Below are positions 7,430-15,844 of a stretch of 64,000 nt of DNA, one piece after another. Origin of the DNA: PZPK01 sp965230795 (GTDB lineage Bacteria; Pseudomonadota; Gammaproteobacteria; Pseudomonadales; Oleiphilaceae); contig OZ246020.1 of assembly GCA_965230795.1 (NCBI GenBank), positions 1,488,001 to 1,552,000 on the forward strand. Direction: 5' to 3'. Each line of letters opens with the position of its first letter. The first letter of the stretch is position 1. A model generated the notes under the pieces. The model was not told where the DNA came from. It did no database searches and saw only the letters and a program-made list of their open reading frames with translations. The position numbers were made by a program, and so were the translations under genes.

Positions 7430-8815
7430 ATGTTGAATCTGATTCAGAAAATATGGGAAGAAATTCGCACCAGTTACTGGTTTATCCCTTCATGTCTTTG
7501 CCTGCTGACAATTGTCCTGGCGCACGCGGTCACGGCAGAGAATCTATGGCTCTATAGCCGCCCGTTTTCACAAATCGACTGGATTTACCAGAGCACAGCC
7601 GGTAGTGCCCGCGACATCCTCTCGACGATTGCGAGCTCCATAATTACCGTCGCAGGTGTTACCTTCTCGATTACCATTGCATCGGTGGTACATGCAAGTG
7701 GCCAATTTGGCCCACGCCTGTTAAGCAACTTCATGCAGGATAAGGGCAATCAAGTCACGTTGGGTGTCTTTATTGCGACATTTGTTTACTGCATTCTGGT
7801 GATGCAGCGAATTGATGACCCTATCGTGGCGGAAGGTCGTCCTTTACCCTACCTGGGGATCGTCCTGGGTGTCTTGTTCGCATTGGTGAATATGGGGTTT
7901 CTGATTTTCTTTGTGCATCATGTGGCCGCTTCATTGCACTCATCGAATATTGTCGACAGCATCGGTCGCGAGCTGGTCGAGCGTATCCAAGGTGTCTATA
8001 AAAAAAAGCATCAAGCCGGCCCAGATTCCTCCCGTTTGGCAAGAGACTCGTTTTCTCCCCTGCAATGTTCTCCCGGAGGTCGTGGCTCGGCAAAAAGTGA
8101 GTCGGCCGGTTATGTGCAATTTGTTGATTACAATGCCCTGTTGAAGTGTGCCAGTGCAGAGAAATTAACCCTGGCGGTGAATGCTTTGCCTGGGGATTTT
8201 GTCAGCTTGGGCGATTGTCTGGTGTGGGCGGTGGATGGAGAATTGTCCGACAACACTAGACGCAACATTCGAGATGCTTACATCATCGGTGCTCGCCGGA
8301 CCGCCAATCAGGATGTCATGTTCCTGGCCAATGAACTGGTGGAAATTGCTGCTCGGGCCCTGTCACCCGGAACCACCGACCCCATTACGGCCATGCAATG
8401 TCTGGATTGGCTTGGTACCGCGATGAGCGAACTGGCCAGTCTGGCGTTTACGAAACCCCTGATGCGAGATACCGAGGGGACGGTGCGCCTGATTATTAAT
8501 GTGAAAGACTATTCTCGAGTGTTGAACGAAACGTTGGATGTCTTGAGGCCTTATGTACTGACTGACCGCAATGCCACACTGCATTGTCAGAAAGTCATTG
8601 CTCGATTGATGATCCGGGTTGAAGAGCGTGACCTGTGGCCACTGTTTCTTGAAAAGGCTGTACAGCTGAAAGAACAGAGTCGCGAGTATCTCTCCGAATA
8701 TGACTTTGGACTGGTAAGTGAGCGCCACGAGGTTCTCCAGCAGATCCTGGACTCCAGAGATAACTTGCCCTGCATTGCATTTCAGAATCGCTGGCTCGGA
8801 AGTAGCGACGGCTAA
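7430..8815 (+). CDS. DUF2254 family inner-membrane protein
   Basis: A 461-residue protein. Four membrane helices fall in the first ~165 residues: about 17-37, 60-85, 108-127 and 138-160. A long cytoplasmic C-terminal domain follows. The segment SSIITVAGVTFSITIASVVHASGQF followed by NFMQDKGNQVTLG is the hallmark of DUF2254, whose function is unknown to me. I use the ATG at 7430; an in-frame TTG at 7412 has no better ribosome-binding site. The C-terminal half has repeated helical segments that may be regulatory. It is a stand-alone gene after the terminator at 7335. Confidence 0.8.
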   Translation: MLNLIQKIWEEIRTSYWFIPSCLCLLTIVLAHAVTAENLWLYSRPFSQIDWIYQSTAGSARDILSTIASSIITVAGVTFSITIASVVHASGQFGPRLLSNFMQDKGNQVTLGVFIATFVYCILVMQRIDDPIVAEGRPLPYLGIVLGVLFALVNMGFLIFFVHHVAASLHSSNIVDSIGRELVERIQGVYKKKHQAGPDSSRLARDSFSPLQCSPGGRGSAKSESAGYVQFVDYNALLKCASAEKLTLAVNALPGDFVSLGDCLVWAVDGELSDNTRRNIRDAYIIGARRTANQDVMFLANELVEIAARALSPGTTDPITAMQCLDWLGTAMSELASLAFTKPLMRDTEGTVRLIINVKDYSRVLNETLDVLRPYVLTDRNATLHCQKVIARLMIRVEERDLWPLFLEKAVQLKEQSREYLSEYDFGLVSERHEVLQQILDSRDNLPCIAFQNRWLGSSDG

Positions 8816-8826
8816 AATTTATGTTT

Positions 8827-8847
8827 GCATGCATGCACACAAATGCA
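8827..8847 (-). promoter_or_regulatory. Candidate operator, copy 1 (read on the minus strand)
   Basis: On the minus strand it reads TGCAT, four bases, GTGCATGCATGC. The same 21-bp pattern with the same spacing lies on the plus strand at 9219-9239, on the other side of the ArsR-type gene. Its position just before the regulator start suggests autoregulation. Confidence 0.6.
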
Positions 8848-8860
8848 TATGATAACTTCT

Positions 8861-9199
8861 ATGGCTGAAAAATTGACTAAAACAGATCCTTTGCAAGTGC
8901 TGGAAGAGTCGCTGGATACCGAGTTATTCAAAGTGCTTTCAGAACCTGCCAGGGTGGAATTGATGAAGTTGCTGCTGCGGATGCCCAACGCAGATATCGG
9001 TTCCATTGCTGCCAGAATGTCTCAGGATCGATCGGTGGTGTCACGTCATTTGAAGGCGATGCTGCAGGCAGGTTTAGTAAGCTGCCGGAAGGAAGGGAAG
9101 TACTGTTGTTATTGCCTCAATGGCAGTGTGCTGATCGAGCGTTTTGAACGCATACTGCTTTTGATGAAAGAGGCCATGGCCAATAGTGATTGCTGTTGA
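8861..9199 (+). CDS. ArsR-family winged-helix regulator
   Basis: A 112-residue DNA-binding protein from the ATG at 8861. Upstream in-frame starts (TTG 8825, ATG 8843 and 8849) fall inside or next to the proposed operator, so the later start is preferred. The fold shows in LFKVLSEPARVELMKLLL (helix 1-2), then IGSIAARMSQDRSVVSRHLKA (recognition helix), then a wing at GLVSCRKEGKYCCYCLNG. The classic metal site CxCxxC of ArsR is absent. Five Cys cluster in the wing and at the C-terminus (SCRKEGKYCCYCL; DCC), so thiol, persulfide or metal sensing is possible. It probably controls itself and the desaturase gene downstream. Confidence 0.85.
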   Translation: MAEKLTKTDPLQVLEESLDTELFKVLSEPARVELMKLLLRMPNADIGSIAARMSQDRSVVSRHLKAMLQAGLVSCRKEGKYCCYCLNGSVLIERFERILLLMKEAMANSDCC

Positions 9200-9218
9200 T
9201 TTTTTTTGACTTTATGTG

Positions 9219-9239
9219 TGCATATAAGTGCATGCATGC
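9219..9239 (+). promoter_or_regulatory. Candidate operator, copy 2
   Basis: TGCAT, four bases (ATAA), GTGCATGCATGC. It is the inverted counterpart of 8827-8847 and lies about 100 bp upstream of the sterol-desaturase-family gene. It is the natural target for the ArsR-type regulator encoded between the two copies. The operator role is inference; the sequence match is direct. Confidence 0.6.
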
Positions 9240-9339
9240 CTGTAATGGATTCAATTCAAACCCTGTGCAAGCTTTTATAAAAGCCTGTGGTACAGGATAA
9301 AAACGGGTGAGCAATGCTGAAAAAGAAGGAGAGTGAACA

Positions 9340-10218
9340 ATGAAAGATTTTATTCGATTTGGCTTATTCCCACTTACCTTGTTTGGCGGTTTATCGTTAA
9401 TGCTGATGGCTCGCTACATGGGCGTTTCGATGGAACTGACGGCGTTGCTGGTAGCTGTCGCGACCATGGCCATTGTCTATGGGGCGGAGCGATCCTTGCC
9501 GTTTCGACCTGACTGGAACCGCGGCGATGGGGATGTCGCGACGGATATGCTGTCACTTGCTGTAATACTGGCTTTGCTGGAGCCTCTTATCAAGCTTCTG
9601 TCTCTATGGATTGGTGCGCGTATTTTGTTGCTTGTTGGTGATCAGAATCCCGTTGATGTGTTTCCTTCCCATTGGCCCTTGCTGATGCAACTGTTCCTGT
9701 TTGCGGCGGCGGCAGAATTCGGACGCTACTGGATGCATCGCCTGAGTCACACTAATGCCTGGTTATGGCGTTTCCATGCGCAGCACCATAGCCCTGAGCG
9801 GTTATATCAGTTTAATGGCTATCGTATCCATCCGCTGAACTATGCCTGGAATTACTTCTTCGGGCAGTTTCCCTTGTTGCTTTTGGGTGCGACCTCAGAA
9901 GTGGTATGGCTGTATTTTACGCTATCGGCAATTGTGGCAGCTTTTCAGCACGCCAATATTGATAGTCGAAACGGTCCCTTGAACTGGATCTTCAGTACCA
10001 ATGAATTGCATCGATGGCACCACAGCACCGACAGCCGGATCGGTTATAAAAATCATGGTTCGGTCCTGATCATCTGGGATCTGGTGTTCGGAAGCTATTA
10101 TTCGGGTAAAACCGCCAAGCTGGATAAAGTCGGAATTGTATCTCCCCGACATTACCCCCGGAACAACTACTTTAAACAATTACTCGCGCCGTTTTGCTGG
10201 CAGCGCTGCACCCGGTAA
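9340..10218 (+). CDS. Sterol desaturase / fatty-acid hydroxylase family protein
   Basis: A 292-residue integral-membrane di-iron enzyme. Four or more helices surround three His boxes: HRLSH (133-137), HAQHH (146-150) and, later, HRWHH in ELHRWHHSTDS. This is the fatty-acid hydroxylase superfamily pattern. Family members hydroxylate or desaturate lipids, carotenoids or sterols; the substrate here is unknown. The ribosome-binding site is AAGAAGGAGAG. The gene lies downstream of the ArsR-type regulator and its second candidate operator, with an ATP-grasp-like gene 60 bp after it, so they may form one regulated unit. A second member of the family is at 34402-35211. Confidence 0.85.
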   Translation: MKDFIRFGLFPLTLFGGLSLMLMARYMGVSMELTALLVAVATMAIVYGAERSLPFRPDWNRGDGDVATDMLSLAVILALLEPLIKLLSLWIGARILLLVGDQNPVDVFPSHWPLLMQLFLFAAAAEFGRYWMHRLSHTNAWLWRFHAQHHSPERLYQFNGYRIHPLNYAWNYFFGQFPLLLLGATSEVVWLYFTLSAIVAAFQHANIDSRNGPLNWIFSTNELHRWHHSTDSRIGYKNHGSVLIIWDLVFGSYYSGKTAKLDKVGIVSPRHYPRNNYFKQLLAPFCWQRCTR

Positions 10219-10278
10219 GAGTGTGCGCGAGCTTGGGTAAGAAGAAACAGGCCGACCTGATGATAATGCTGGAGAAGA

Positions 10279-11511
10279 ATGATGTCGAAACAACCGGATA
10301 AACAGGAACTGGCCCAATGGCTGAATCAGGATTCCCAATGCATTGTCGCTGATCTGGAGACCTTGCCAGACTGGAAGCACATGCTGGCGAGCTACCCGGT
10401 GTTTCTGTTGCAAAAGGAGATTGACGAGATGTCTGCCCTGGTGACAGCAATTGGAGAATTGGTGGCACGGACTGAATATAGTGCTCTGGTGCGTGAAGCC
10501 TTTCCCGAACTGGACATTGAGGCGGATCAAACCCAGGGAGTGCTATATGGCTACGACTTCCATATGGGTGATGACGGACCGCAACTCATCGAAGTGAATA
10601 CCAATGCTGGCGGCATTTTGCTGAATAACAGTTTGTCTGGTGTGCAGAAGGCCTGTTGTGATCAGGCTAAAAAGCTGATGCGTGAACCGGTGATACGCCG
10701 CTCTGACCTGCCAAACCGGCTGGTCGAGATGTTTCGAAAGGAATTTGTGCTGGCGCGACCGGGGCAGACCTTAAAGCGCGTGGCGATTATGGATGACAAG
10801 CCCGAGCAGCAGTTTCTCTATTCCGAATTCAAATCCTTCGAAAAGCTCCTGAGCGATCATGGAATCGATGTGGTGATCGCGGCGCCTGAATCATTGCACT
10901 ATGACGGCCACGCAGTGTTCGCCGGAGAGCAGGAAATTGATCTGATTTACAATCGGCACACGGATTTCTATCTCCGTGGCGATAGTCTTCATTCGCTGGC
11001 CGATGCATACCAGCGAGGGGGCGTTGTGTTGACACCGAACCCAAGTCATTACGCCAGGTATGCCGATAAACGTCTGCTGACTTTATGGTCCAGCGAACAA
11101 TTCCTGAAGTCTGTCGGGATCGGTCAGCAATCACGTCAGCGTTTGCTCGCTTCGATCCCGCAAACACGTTTGCTTACGCCAATGCTTGCAGACACCCTAT
11201 GGTCTGAACGCAAGCACTTGTTCTTCAAACCAGCAACAGGCTTTGGCAGTCGAGCCAGCTATGCGGGTAACAAACTCACGCGAAAGACCTGGCAAATGAT
11301 GGTGGAAAATGGCAATTACATTGCCCAGTCCTATGTGGCGCCGTCATGGCGACAGTTTGAGCTTAACGGTGAGAAGCAGAGCTACAAGGTGGATGTTCGC
11401 AACTATGTGTACGGTGGCGAGGTGTTGCAGGTTGCCGCCAGACTGTATCGGGGACAAACCACCAATATGCGCACTACCGGCGGCGGCTTCGCCTCTGTTT
11501 ATGTGGTGTAG
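10279..11511 (+). CDS. ATP-grasp-like protein, probably circularly permuted
   Basis: A 410-residue soluble protein. The segment GYDFHMGDDGPQLIEVNTN (about 90-108) looks like the Mg-binding end of an ATP-grasp fold, yet it comes early. The nucleotide-loop-like FFKPATGFGSRASYAG lies late (about 314-329), followed by IAQSYVAPSWRQF and KVDVRNYVYGGEVLQVAARL. That order suggests a circular permutation of the kind seen in glutathionylspermidine-synthetase-like enzymes. Such enzymes join a carboxylate to an amine or thiol using ATP; the substrate is unknown. Tandem ATGs are at 10279 and 10282 with GGAG upstream. It follows the desaturase by 60 bp. Confidence 0.65.
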   Translation: MMSKQPDKQELAQWLNQDSQCIVADLETLPDWKHMLASYPVFLLQKEIDEMSALVTAIGELVARTEYSALVREAFPELDIEADQTQGVLYGYDFHMGDDGPQLIEVNTNAGGILLNNSLSGVQKACCDQAKKLMREPVIRRSDLPNRLVEMFRKEFVLARPGQTLKRVAIMDDKPEQQFLYSEFKSFEKLLSDHGIDVVIAAPESLHYDGHAVFAGEQEIDLIYNRHTDFYLRGDSLHSLADAYQRGGVVLTPNPSHYARYADKRLLTLWSSEQFLKSVGIGQQSRQRLLASIPQTRLLTPMLADTLWSERKHLFFKPATGFGSRASYAGNKLTRKTWQMMVENGNYIAQSYVAPSWRQFELNGEKQSYKVDVRNYVYGGEVLQVAARLYRGQTTNMRTTGGGFASVYVV

Positions 11512-11694
11512 CCTGCTGCTACAGGTAGTTTTAGTGGTTTGGGAATTTCGACCAGAAGATTTCTGTGGAGAACGGTCACTGCGGTGTTAGAATGCGCCGC
11601 TGAACTTGCCAATGGTGCCAGTGTTCACTGTGATCGAATACCAAGCCCCGCAGGCTTACCCGAGATGGACCTTTGACTAACAGAACCTTCTACT

Positions 11695-12864
11695 ATGCTT
11701 CTTGCCCGCTTTCCCTCGCTTGAAATCAAATTACTCATTGTTTTAAAAGCTGCGCTCTTTTTGTATGTGCTAGGCCATTTCACTCCGTTTGACGAGAAAG
11801 TAGTGAGTCAGATCTTCTATATCGGAATTATTGTGCCAGTGCTTTTTCTGACACGAATGGCTGATGTTAAGATCATGTGGCAGTCACCCCTGATCAAAGC
11901 CTTGCTCGTTTTCCTGGTGTATGTGAGTGCAGCCTGGTTAGCTGTGGGAGAAAACAACTACATTCGTTATTCGCTCTACGTGTTGTTTTTCATGATGGGA
12001 GCGTGGTTGTTGTTGAAGCAGGGGTTAATCGACCTGGATCGTTTGGCCATTTACTTTTATATCGCCGCAACGCTCTTTGTGTTGATTGGACTCGGCTACA
12101 CCTATCTGACAGCGGGGGAAATGCCGCAACGACCCTATTTTCGGGATTGGGTCACTGAAAACCCGATCCATATCTGCGGTGTTTTGGCGATCGCCTGTAT
12201 TGCTTGCTCGGCTAGCCTGGTTCAAAAGGGGCGCTATGGCTTGAGCTTTTTGGTAGTGGCTCTGACAGCATTTCTGATGTTTGTGTTTGAAACGCGTTCA
12301 GGATATCTGGCTATCCTCGCTGCCGCGACGGCTTTATTTCTCAACGAGAGCTTGCGAACGCAAAGAATAAGAGTCTTGCAACTCATTGGATTGCTGGTGT
12401 TGGCCATCTTGGCATTGTCACTGCTTTATGGCGCGGGTTTTCTGGATCCCTTGTTAAAAAGAGGCTTAAGTTATCGTCCGGCAATATGGAGCGCATTAAT
12501 GCAGCCATTTGGGCAATGCAATCTGTTGTTTGGCTGTGGCTATGATTACGATATCGGTCAGCACATGTTTACCGAAACCCGGGCAGTGTATCACCCGCAC
12601 AGCGTTTATGTGTCTCAGCTGTTTTTCTCCGGTTTATTGGGGCTTGCTGCACTGTTGCTGCTGATTGGAACGACGATCTATGTCGGTTTTAAATCGCATA
12701 CAATTTGGCTGTACGCCTTCATTGGTGGTTGTGTGTTCTATACGGTCAATGGCTATTACGCCCTGAGACCTCCTCGAAACGAAATCTGGCTGACTTTCTG
12801 GATCGCTATGGCTTTCGTCAATGCCCACTATCTGTGGCATCGATTCGAGAAGCCTAGGTATTGA
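11695..12864 (+). CDS. O-antigen ligase / polymerase-like membrane protein
   Basis: A 389-residue protein with about 10-12 membrane helices. A periplasmic loop near residues 270-305 contains CGYDYDIGQHMFTE and HPHSVYVSQLFFSGLLG. The HPHS motif corresponds to the conserved His region of the Wzy_C/WaaL superfamily, which transfers or polymerises lipid-linked glycans at the periplasmic face. Ligase versus polymerase cannot be decided. Its 3' end overlaps the convergent glycosyltransferase by 11 bp, and the pair suggests a surface-polysaccharide role. The ribosome-binding site is weak. Confidence 0.75.
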   Translation: MLLARFPSLEIKLLIVLKAALFLYVLGHFTPFDEKVVSQIFYIGIIVPVLFLTRMADVKIMWQSPLIKALLVFLVYVSAAWLAVGENNYIRYSLYVLFFMMGAWLLLKQGLIDLDRLAIYFYIAATLFVLIGLGYTYLTAGEMPQRPYFRDWVTENPIHICGVLAIACIACSASLVQKGRYGLSFLVVALTAFLMFVFETRSGYLAILAAATALFLNESLRTQRIRVLQLIGLLVLAILALSLLYGAGFLDPLLKRGLSYRPAIWSALMQPFGQCNLLFGCGYDYDIGQHMFTETRAVYHPHSVYVSQLFFSGLLGLAALLLLIGTTIYVGFKSHTIWLYAFIGGCVFYTVNGYYALRPPRNEIWLTFWIAMAFVNAHYLWHRFEKPRY

Positions 12865-13936
12865 TCAGCAGGACAGCTAAAGCCAGCGTTGTGATCACTA
12901 AAAGGGTGCATGCTATACCGAGCTTCTTGCTGAGCTTGCGGTATTTATCCAGTTTCTTGCCGGCGTCTGGGGCAAAACGCTTTTGGGTTTGGTAATAGTC
13001 ATAGAGCTTATCGCCTAGCATCTCAATGGATGCGGGAGCTTGCAGCTTTTTAAAGGCACTTTCCGGCAGAAAACCCGCGGCTTCCCAGAGTTTCCCGAGA
13101 TAATTACGAATTTCCGAGGGGGGGACGGTTTTAACCATCAGACTGATGTGTCTTTCAATCAGTCTATCCGCGGCCAATACCCAGTCGTGACTTACCTGCA
13201 GAGCATCACACTCACGTCTCAGTTCCCTGCTCATTTCAAAAATGGCTTCATTCGGTTTGGCTGATTTTTTTTGTGCGCTTTGTGTTGTTGAAACGGGATT
13301 GGTGCGCCATAAGTACTGTGCAGAAGGTTCACCGACAACAGTCCTCGCAAGGTACAAAGCCTTAAAGGCAAAGGTGACATCCTGATGGGGTGCGATTTCA
13401 AGAAATTCAACCTGGTTCTCGAGCAACAGAGTGCGTCTGTATATCTTGTTCGGACAGGTTGTCATACGGGTGAGATAGGGTTTCTCTGCCTCGGTATATA
13501 GGCCGCGCTTAACGTAGCTTTCTCCAAAATGACTGGCTAGTGGCTTGAGTTGGTGGTCCGCTTTGATCATTTGCCCGATCGCGATATCGGCGTCATGGCG
13601 TTTCGCTGCGCTTCGCAATCGTTCAAACATATCCTCCGCACACCAGTCATCGCTGTCGCAGAAGCCGATATATTCTCCACGAGCTACTTTCATACCCTCA
13701 TTTCTACAGCGCCCCTGGCGGCCGCCAATCACCTGAACGACCCTGAATAAATCCGACTGGTACTGGCTTTCAAGCGCTTTCAACTTTTCATAGCAGCCGT
13801 CAGTCGAACCATTGTCGACAAATATCAGTTCGATATTATCCAGTGTTTGCTGGCGCAGGCTATCGATGCACGTTTCAAGATATTCAAGAGTATTGAAAAC
13901 CGGGGTGATAACCGACAGGGGAATGTCTGTTTGCAT
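12854..13936 (-). CDS. Family 2 glycosyltransferase
   Basis: A 360-residue GT-A enzyme. The N-terminus has SVITPVFNTLEYLETCIDSL, then IELIFVDNGSTDG, a GRCRNEGMKVARGEYIGF stretch and the metal-binding DSDDW (about 94-98). These are standard GT2 features. A hydrophobic segment at about 338-358 near the C-terminus likely anchors it to the inner membrane. It is convergent with, and overlaps, the O-antigen-ligase-like gene. The sugar donor and acceptor are unknown. Confidence 0.85.
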   Translation of the reverse strand: MQTDIPLSVITPVFNTLEYLETCIDSLRQQTLDNIELIFVDNGSTDGCYEKLKALESQYQSDLFRVVQVIGGRQGRCRNEGMKVARGEYIGFCDSDDWCAEDMFERLRSAAKRHDADIAIGQMIKADHQLKPLASHFGESYVKRGLYTEAEKPYLTRMTTCPNKIYRRTLLLENQVEFLEIAPHQDVTFAFKALYLARTVVGEPSAQYLWRTNPVSTTQSAQKKSAKPNEAIFEMSRELRRECDALQVSHDWVLAADRLIERHISLMVKTVPPSEIRNYLGKLWEAAGFLPESAFKKLQAPASIEMLGDKLYDYYQTQKRFAPDAGKKLDKYRKLSKKLGIACTLLVITTLALAVLLINT

Positions 13937-14083
13937 AGTTGTTAATGTGCTATGTGAGAAGTTGAATTCGATTCATCATTGTTGCCATGAGAAGCCCAGG
14001 GCTTGATCAGCGCTATCACTGCCAGCCCCTGCGAAATCATACATTAGCGACCCGTAAGGAACCATGAACAAGCGAAATTCGTG

Positions 14084-14704
14084 TTAGTGCGCAATTGCCT
14101 GCATTCTCAGCAGAGCCAATTTTTTGTATTCCTCTACCAGACGTTTGCCGGCTTCGTCCGTCATGCCTAGTGCCAGTCGGGCGGTCATGCCGGCCGCATG
14201 CAGCAACAGCAGGGTGGCGTCATAAATTTCGTTTCGCTCCAGATCGGGCCGGATCTCGCATAGTCGGTCGGCGAGGATGTTGGCATTGGTTTGGCTGTCC
14301 TGGGCATCCAGATCGCGCAACTGGGTGTTGGCCTGGACGCCTGCCCAGATAGTCGCCAGTACCGGTTCATCCCGAAATAATTGATAGAACACATCGATGC
14401 CTTGGGCGAGCCCCTCGGTAAAGGTTTGCAGGTCTTCACAGTCTTCTACAAAGGCGGTAATCATGGCGCGGATACGGGAAAAATAGCCTTGCATGATGGC
14501 GGCCAGAATCGCGTTCTTGTCAGGGAAATACTGATAAATGGAACTGATGGCGACGCCCGACTCCTTTGCGATTTCCCGCATGCTGACGGCATCATTGCCA
14601 TGGGTGCCAATCAGCCTTTTTGCGGTATTTAAAATAAGCTCATATTTTTCCCGACTGCGTTCCTGTGTGGGAATGCGACGTTCCAGTTTTTCCGGGTCTT
14701 TCAT
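14084..14704 (-). CDS. TetR-family regulator
   Basis: A 206-residue repressor-type protein. The helix-turn-helix is VSMREIAKESGVAISSIYQY with FPDKNAIL after it (about 40-68), and a helical ligand domain follows. I use the ATG at 14704; a TTG directly before it is also in frame. AGAGG lies ten bases upstream. It is transcribed away from the SDR-decarboxylase-membrane-protein operon, and a 6+6 inverted repeat lies in the shared 304-bp gap, so it most likely represses that operon and itself. Confidence 0.85.
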   Translation of the reverse strand: MKDPEKLERRIPTQERSREKYELILNTAKRLIGTHGNDAVSMREIAKESGVAISSIYQYFPDKNAILAAIMQGYFSRIRAMITAFVEDCEDLQTFTEGLAQGIDVFYQLFRDEPVLATIWAGVQANTQLRDLDAQDSQTNANILADRLCEIRPDLERNEIYDATLLLLHAAGMTARLALGMTDEAGKRLVEEYKKLALLRMQAIAH

Positions 14705-14846
14705 CAACTGCTTACCTCTGAGAATTCGTTGCCGTTTCTAATTTTGTCGATGTTGTTAGCGATGTTGTTATTAACGCTGTGCTTGCCGCTGCGCCTCGAT
14801 CACGCCGCTTTCGGAAAGTGGTTGACAAATTATAGCTGAGCAATGA

Positions 14847-14863
14847 TCATGTATAAAACATGA
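14847..14863. promoter_or_regulatory. Candidate TetR operator in the divergent gap
   Basis: TCATGT, five bases, ACATGA: a perfect 6-bp inverted repeat, itself flanked by two direct copies of AATGATCA (14842-14849 and 14866-14873). It is the clearest dyad in the 304-bp gap between the TetR-type gene and the SDR gene. A TTGACA at 14822-14827 lies just upstream but has no good -10 at normal spacing. Nothing else is visible in the gap. Confidence 0.5.
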
Positions 14864-15008
14864 ATAATGATCAGGTTTTGTTTTCGTTAGTCGTCTGGTT
14901 TCGCGCTGGTGAGGATGGCGACGATGGCAACGATAGTGCCGTAAAAAACCTGATAACGAGCGCAGAACATGCAGTACAAATACAACAAGACCTTTGAGAG
15001 AGGGCAGC

Positions 15009-15824
15009 ATGATGACGAGGAAACAACGCGCATTGGTAACCGGCGCTGCCGGTGGAATTGGAGAAGACGCAGCACGGCGTTTGAGTCGCCGCGGCTATGA
15101 ACTGATATTGGTGGATGTGGATCGATCCGGATTGGAGCGCCTCGCCGAAGACTTACCAGGGACACAAATCCATGAGGTCGATCTGAGTGATCGAAGCCAG
15201 GTGTCGCGATTACTCGGGAGCATACGGGGTTCGTTTGGCCCCATCGATGTCGCCCTGATCAACGCGGGGGTGATCACAGTGGGGGAGGTGCTGGATCTGG
15301 ATGAGCTACACCTGGATTGGCAACTGGAGGTGAACCTGCGCAGTGCCATGCAGCTGATCAAGGCCTGTGCTCATGTGATGGCGGACCAGGGCAGTGGGCA
15401 CATTCTTGCGACTGTATCCATGGGCGGGATTGTTGCGCTCAAAGGCAGCGCAAGCTATTCCGCAAGCAAGTTTGGTTTGAGAGGTTTTTTGACCGCGATT
15501 CGGGAGGAATTGAAACCGAAGGGGGTGGCGGTATCGGGTATTTACCCGAGTGGCGTCGACACTCGCATGCTGCGTCATGAGGCCGAAAACGGTGGCAGTC
15601 CTTTGAACTTTGTCAGCATGCCGCAAACCATTGAAAGTGTCGGCAGGGCCTTTGAGCGCGCTCTGGATAACCGACACCTGGAAACCTATGTGCCGTATCG
15701 GGACAGTATCAGTGCGCGTCTGGTGTCCTGCTTCCCCTGGATGATTCACCACCTGTATCCGCTGATGGCGCAGCTGGGCGAACGCGGGCGCAGGCAATTT
15801 CTCAACAGCTATCAGCAACGTTAA
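15009..15824 (+). CDS. Short-chain dehydrogenase/reductase
   Basis: A 271-residue classical SDR. The cofactor motif is TGAAGGIGEDAA (TGxxxGIG, about residues 11-22), the structural motif is INAGV, and the catalytic pair is YSASKFG. Asp in LVDVDRS suggests NAD preference over NADP. I use the ATG at 15009 (GAGAGAGG upstream); a TTG at 14994 would overlap the ribosome-binding site. The C-terminus ends with hydrophobic WMIHHLYPLM, which may touch the membrane. It is the first gene of a three-gene operon with a PLP decarboxylase, opposite a TetR regulator. The substrate is unknown. Confidence 0.85.
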   Translation: MMTRKQRALVTGAAGGIGEDAARRLSRRGYELILVDVDRSGLERLAEDLPGTQIHEVDLSDRSQVSRLLGSIRGSFGPIDVALINAGVITVGEVLDLDELHLDWQLEVNLRSAMQLIKACAHVMADQGSGHILATVSMGGIVALKGSASYSASKFGLRGFLTAIREELKPKGVAVSGIYPSGVDTRMLRHEAENGGSPLNFVSMPQTIESVGRAFERALDNRHLETYVPYRDSISARLVSCFPWMIHHLYPLMAQLGERGRRQFLNSYQQR

Positions 15825-15844
15825 ACGTTAAGGGAGACTTGGTC

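Noticed and set aside
14822..14857. TTGACA with TATAAA as a promoter for the SDR operon
   Set aside because: The spacing is 24 bp, too long for a sigma-70 promoter; no better -10 lies at 16-18 bp.
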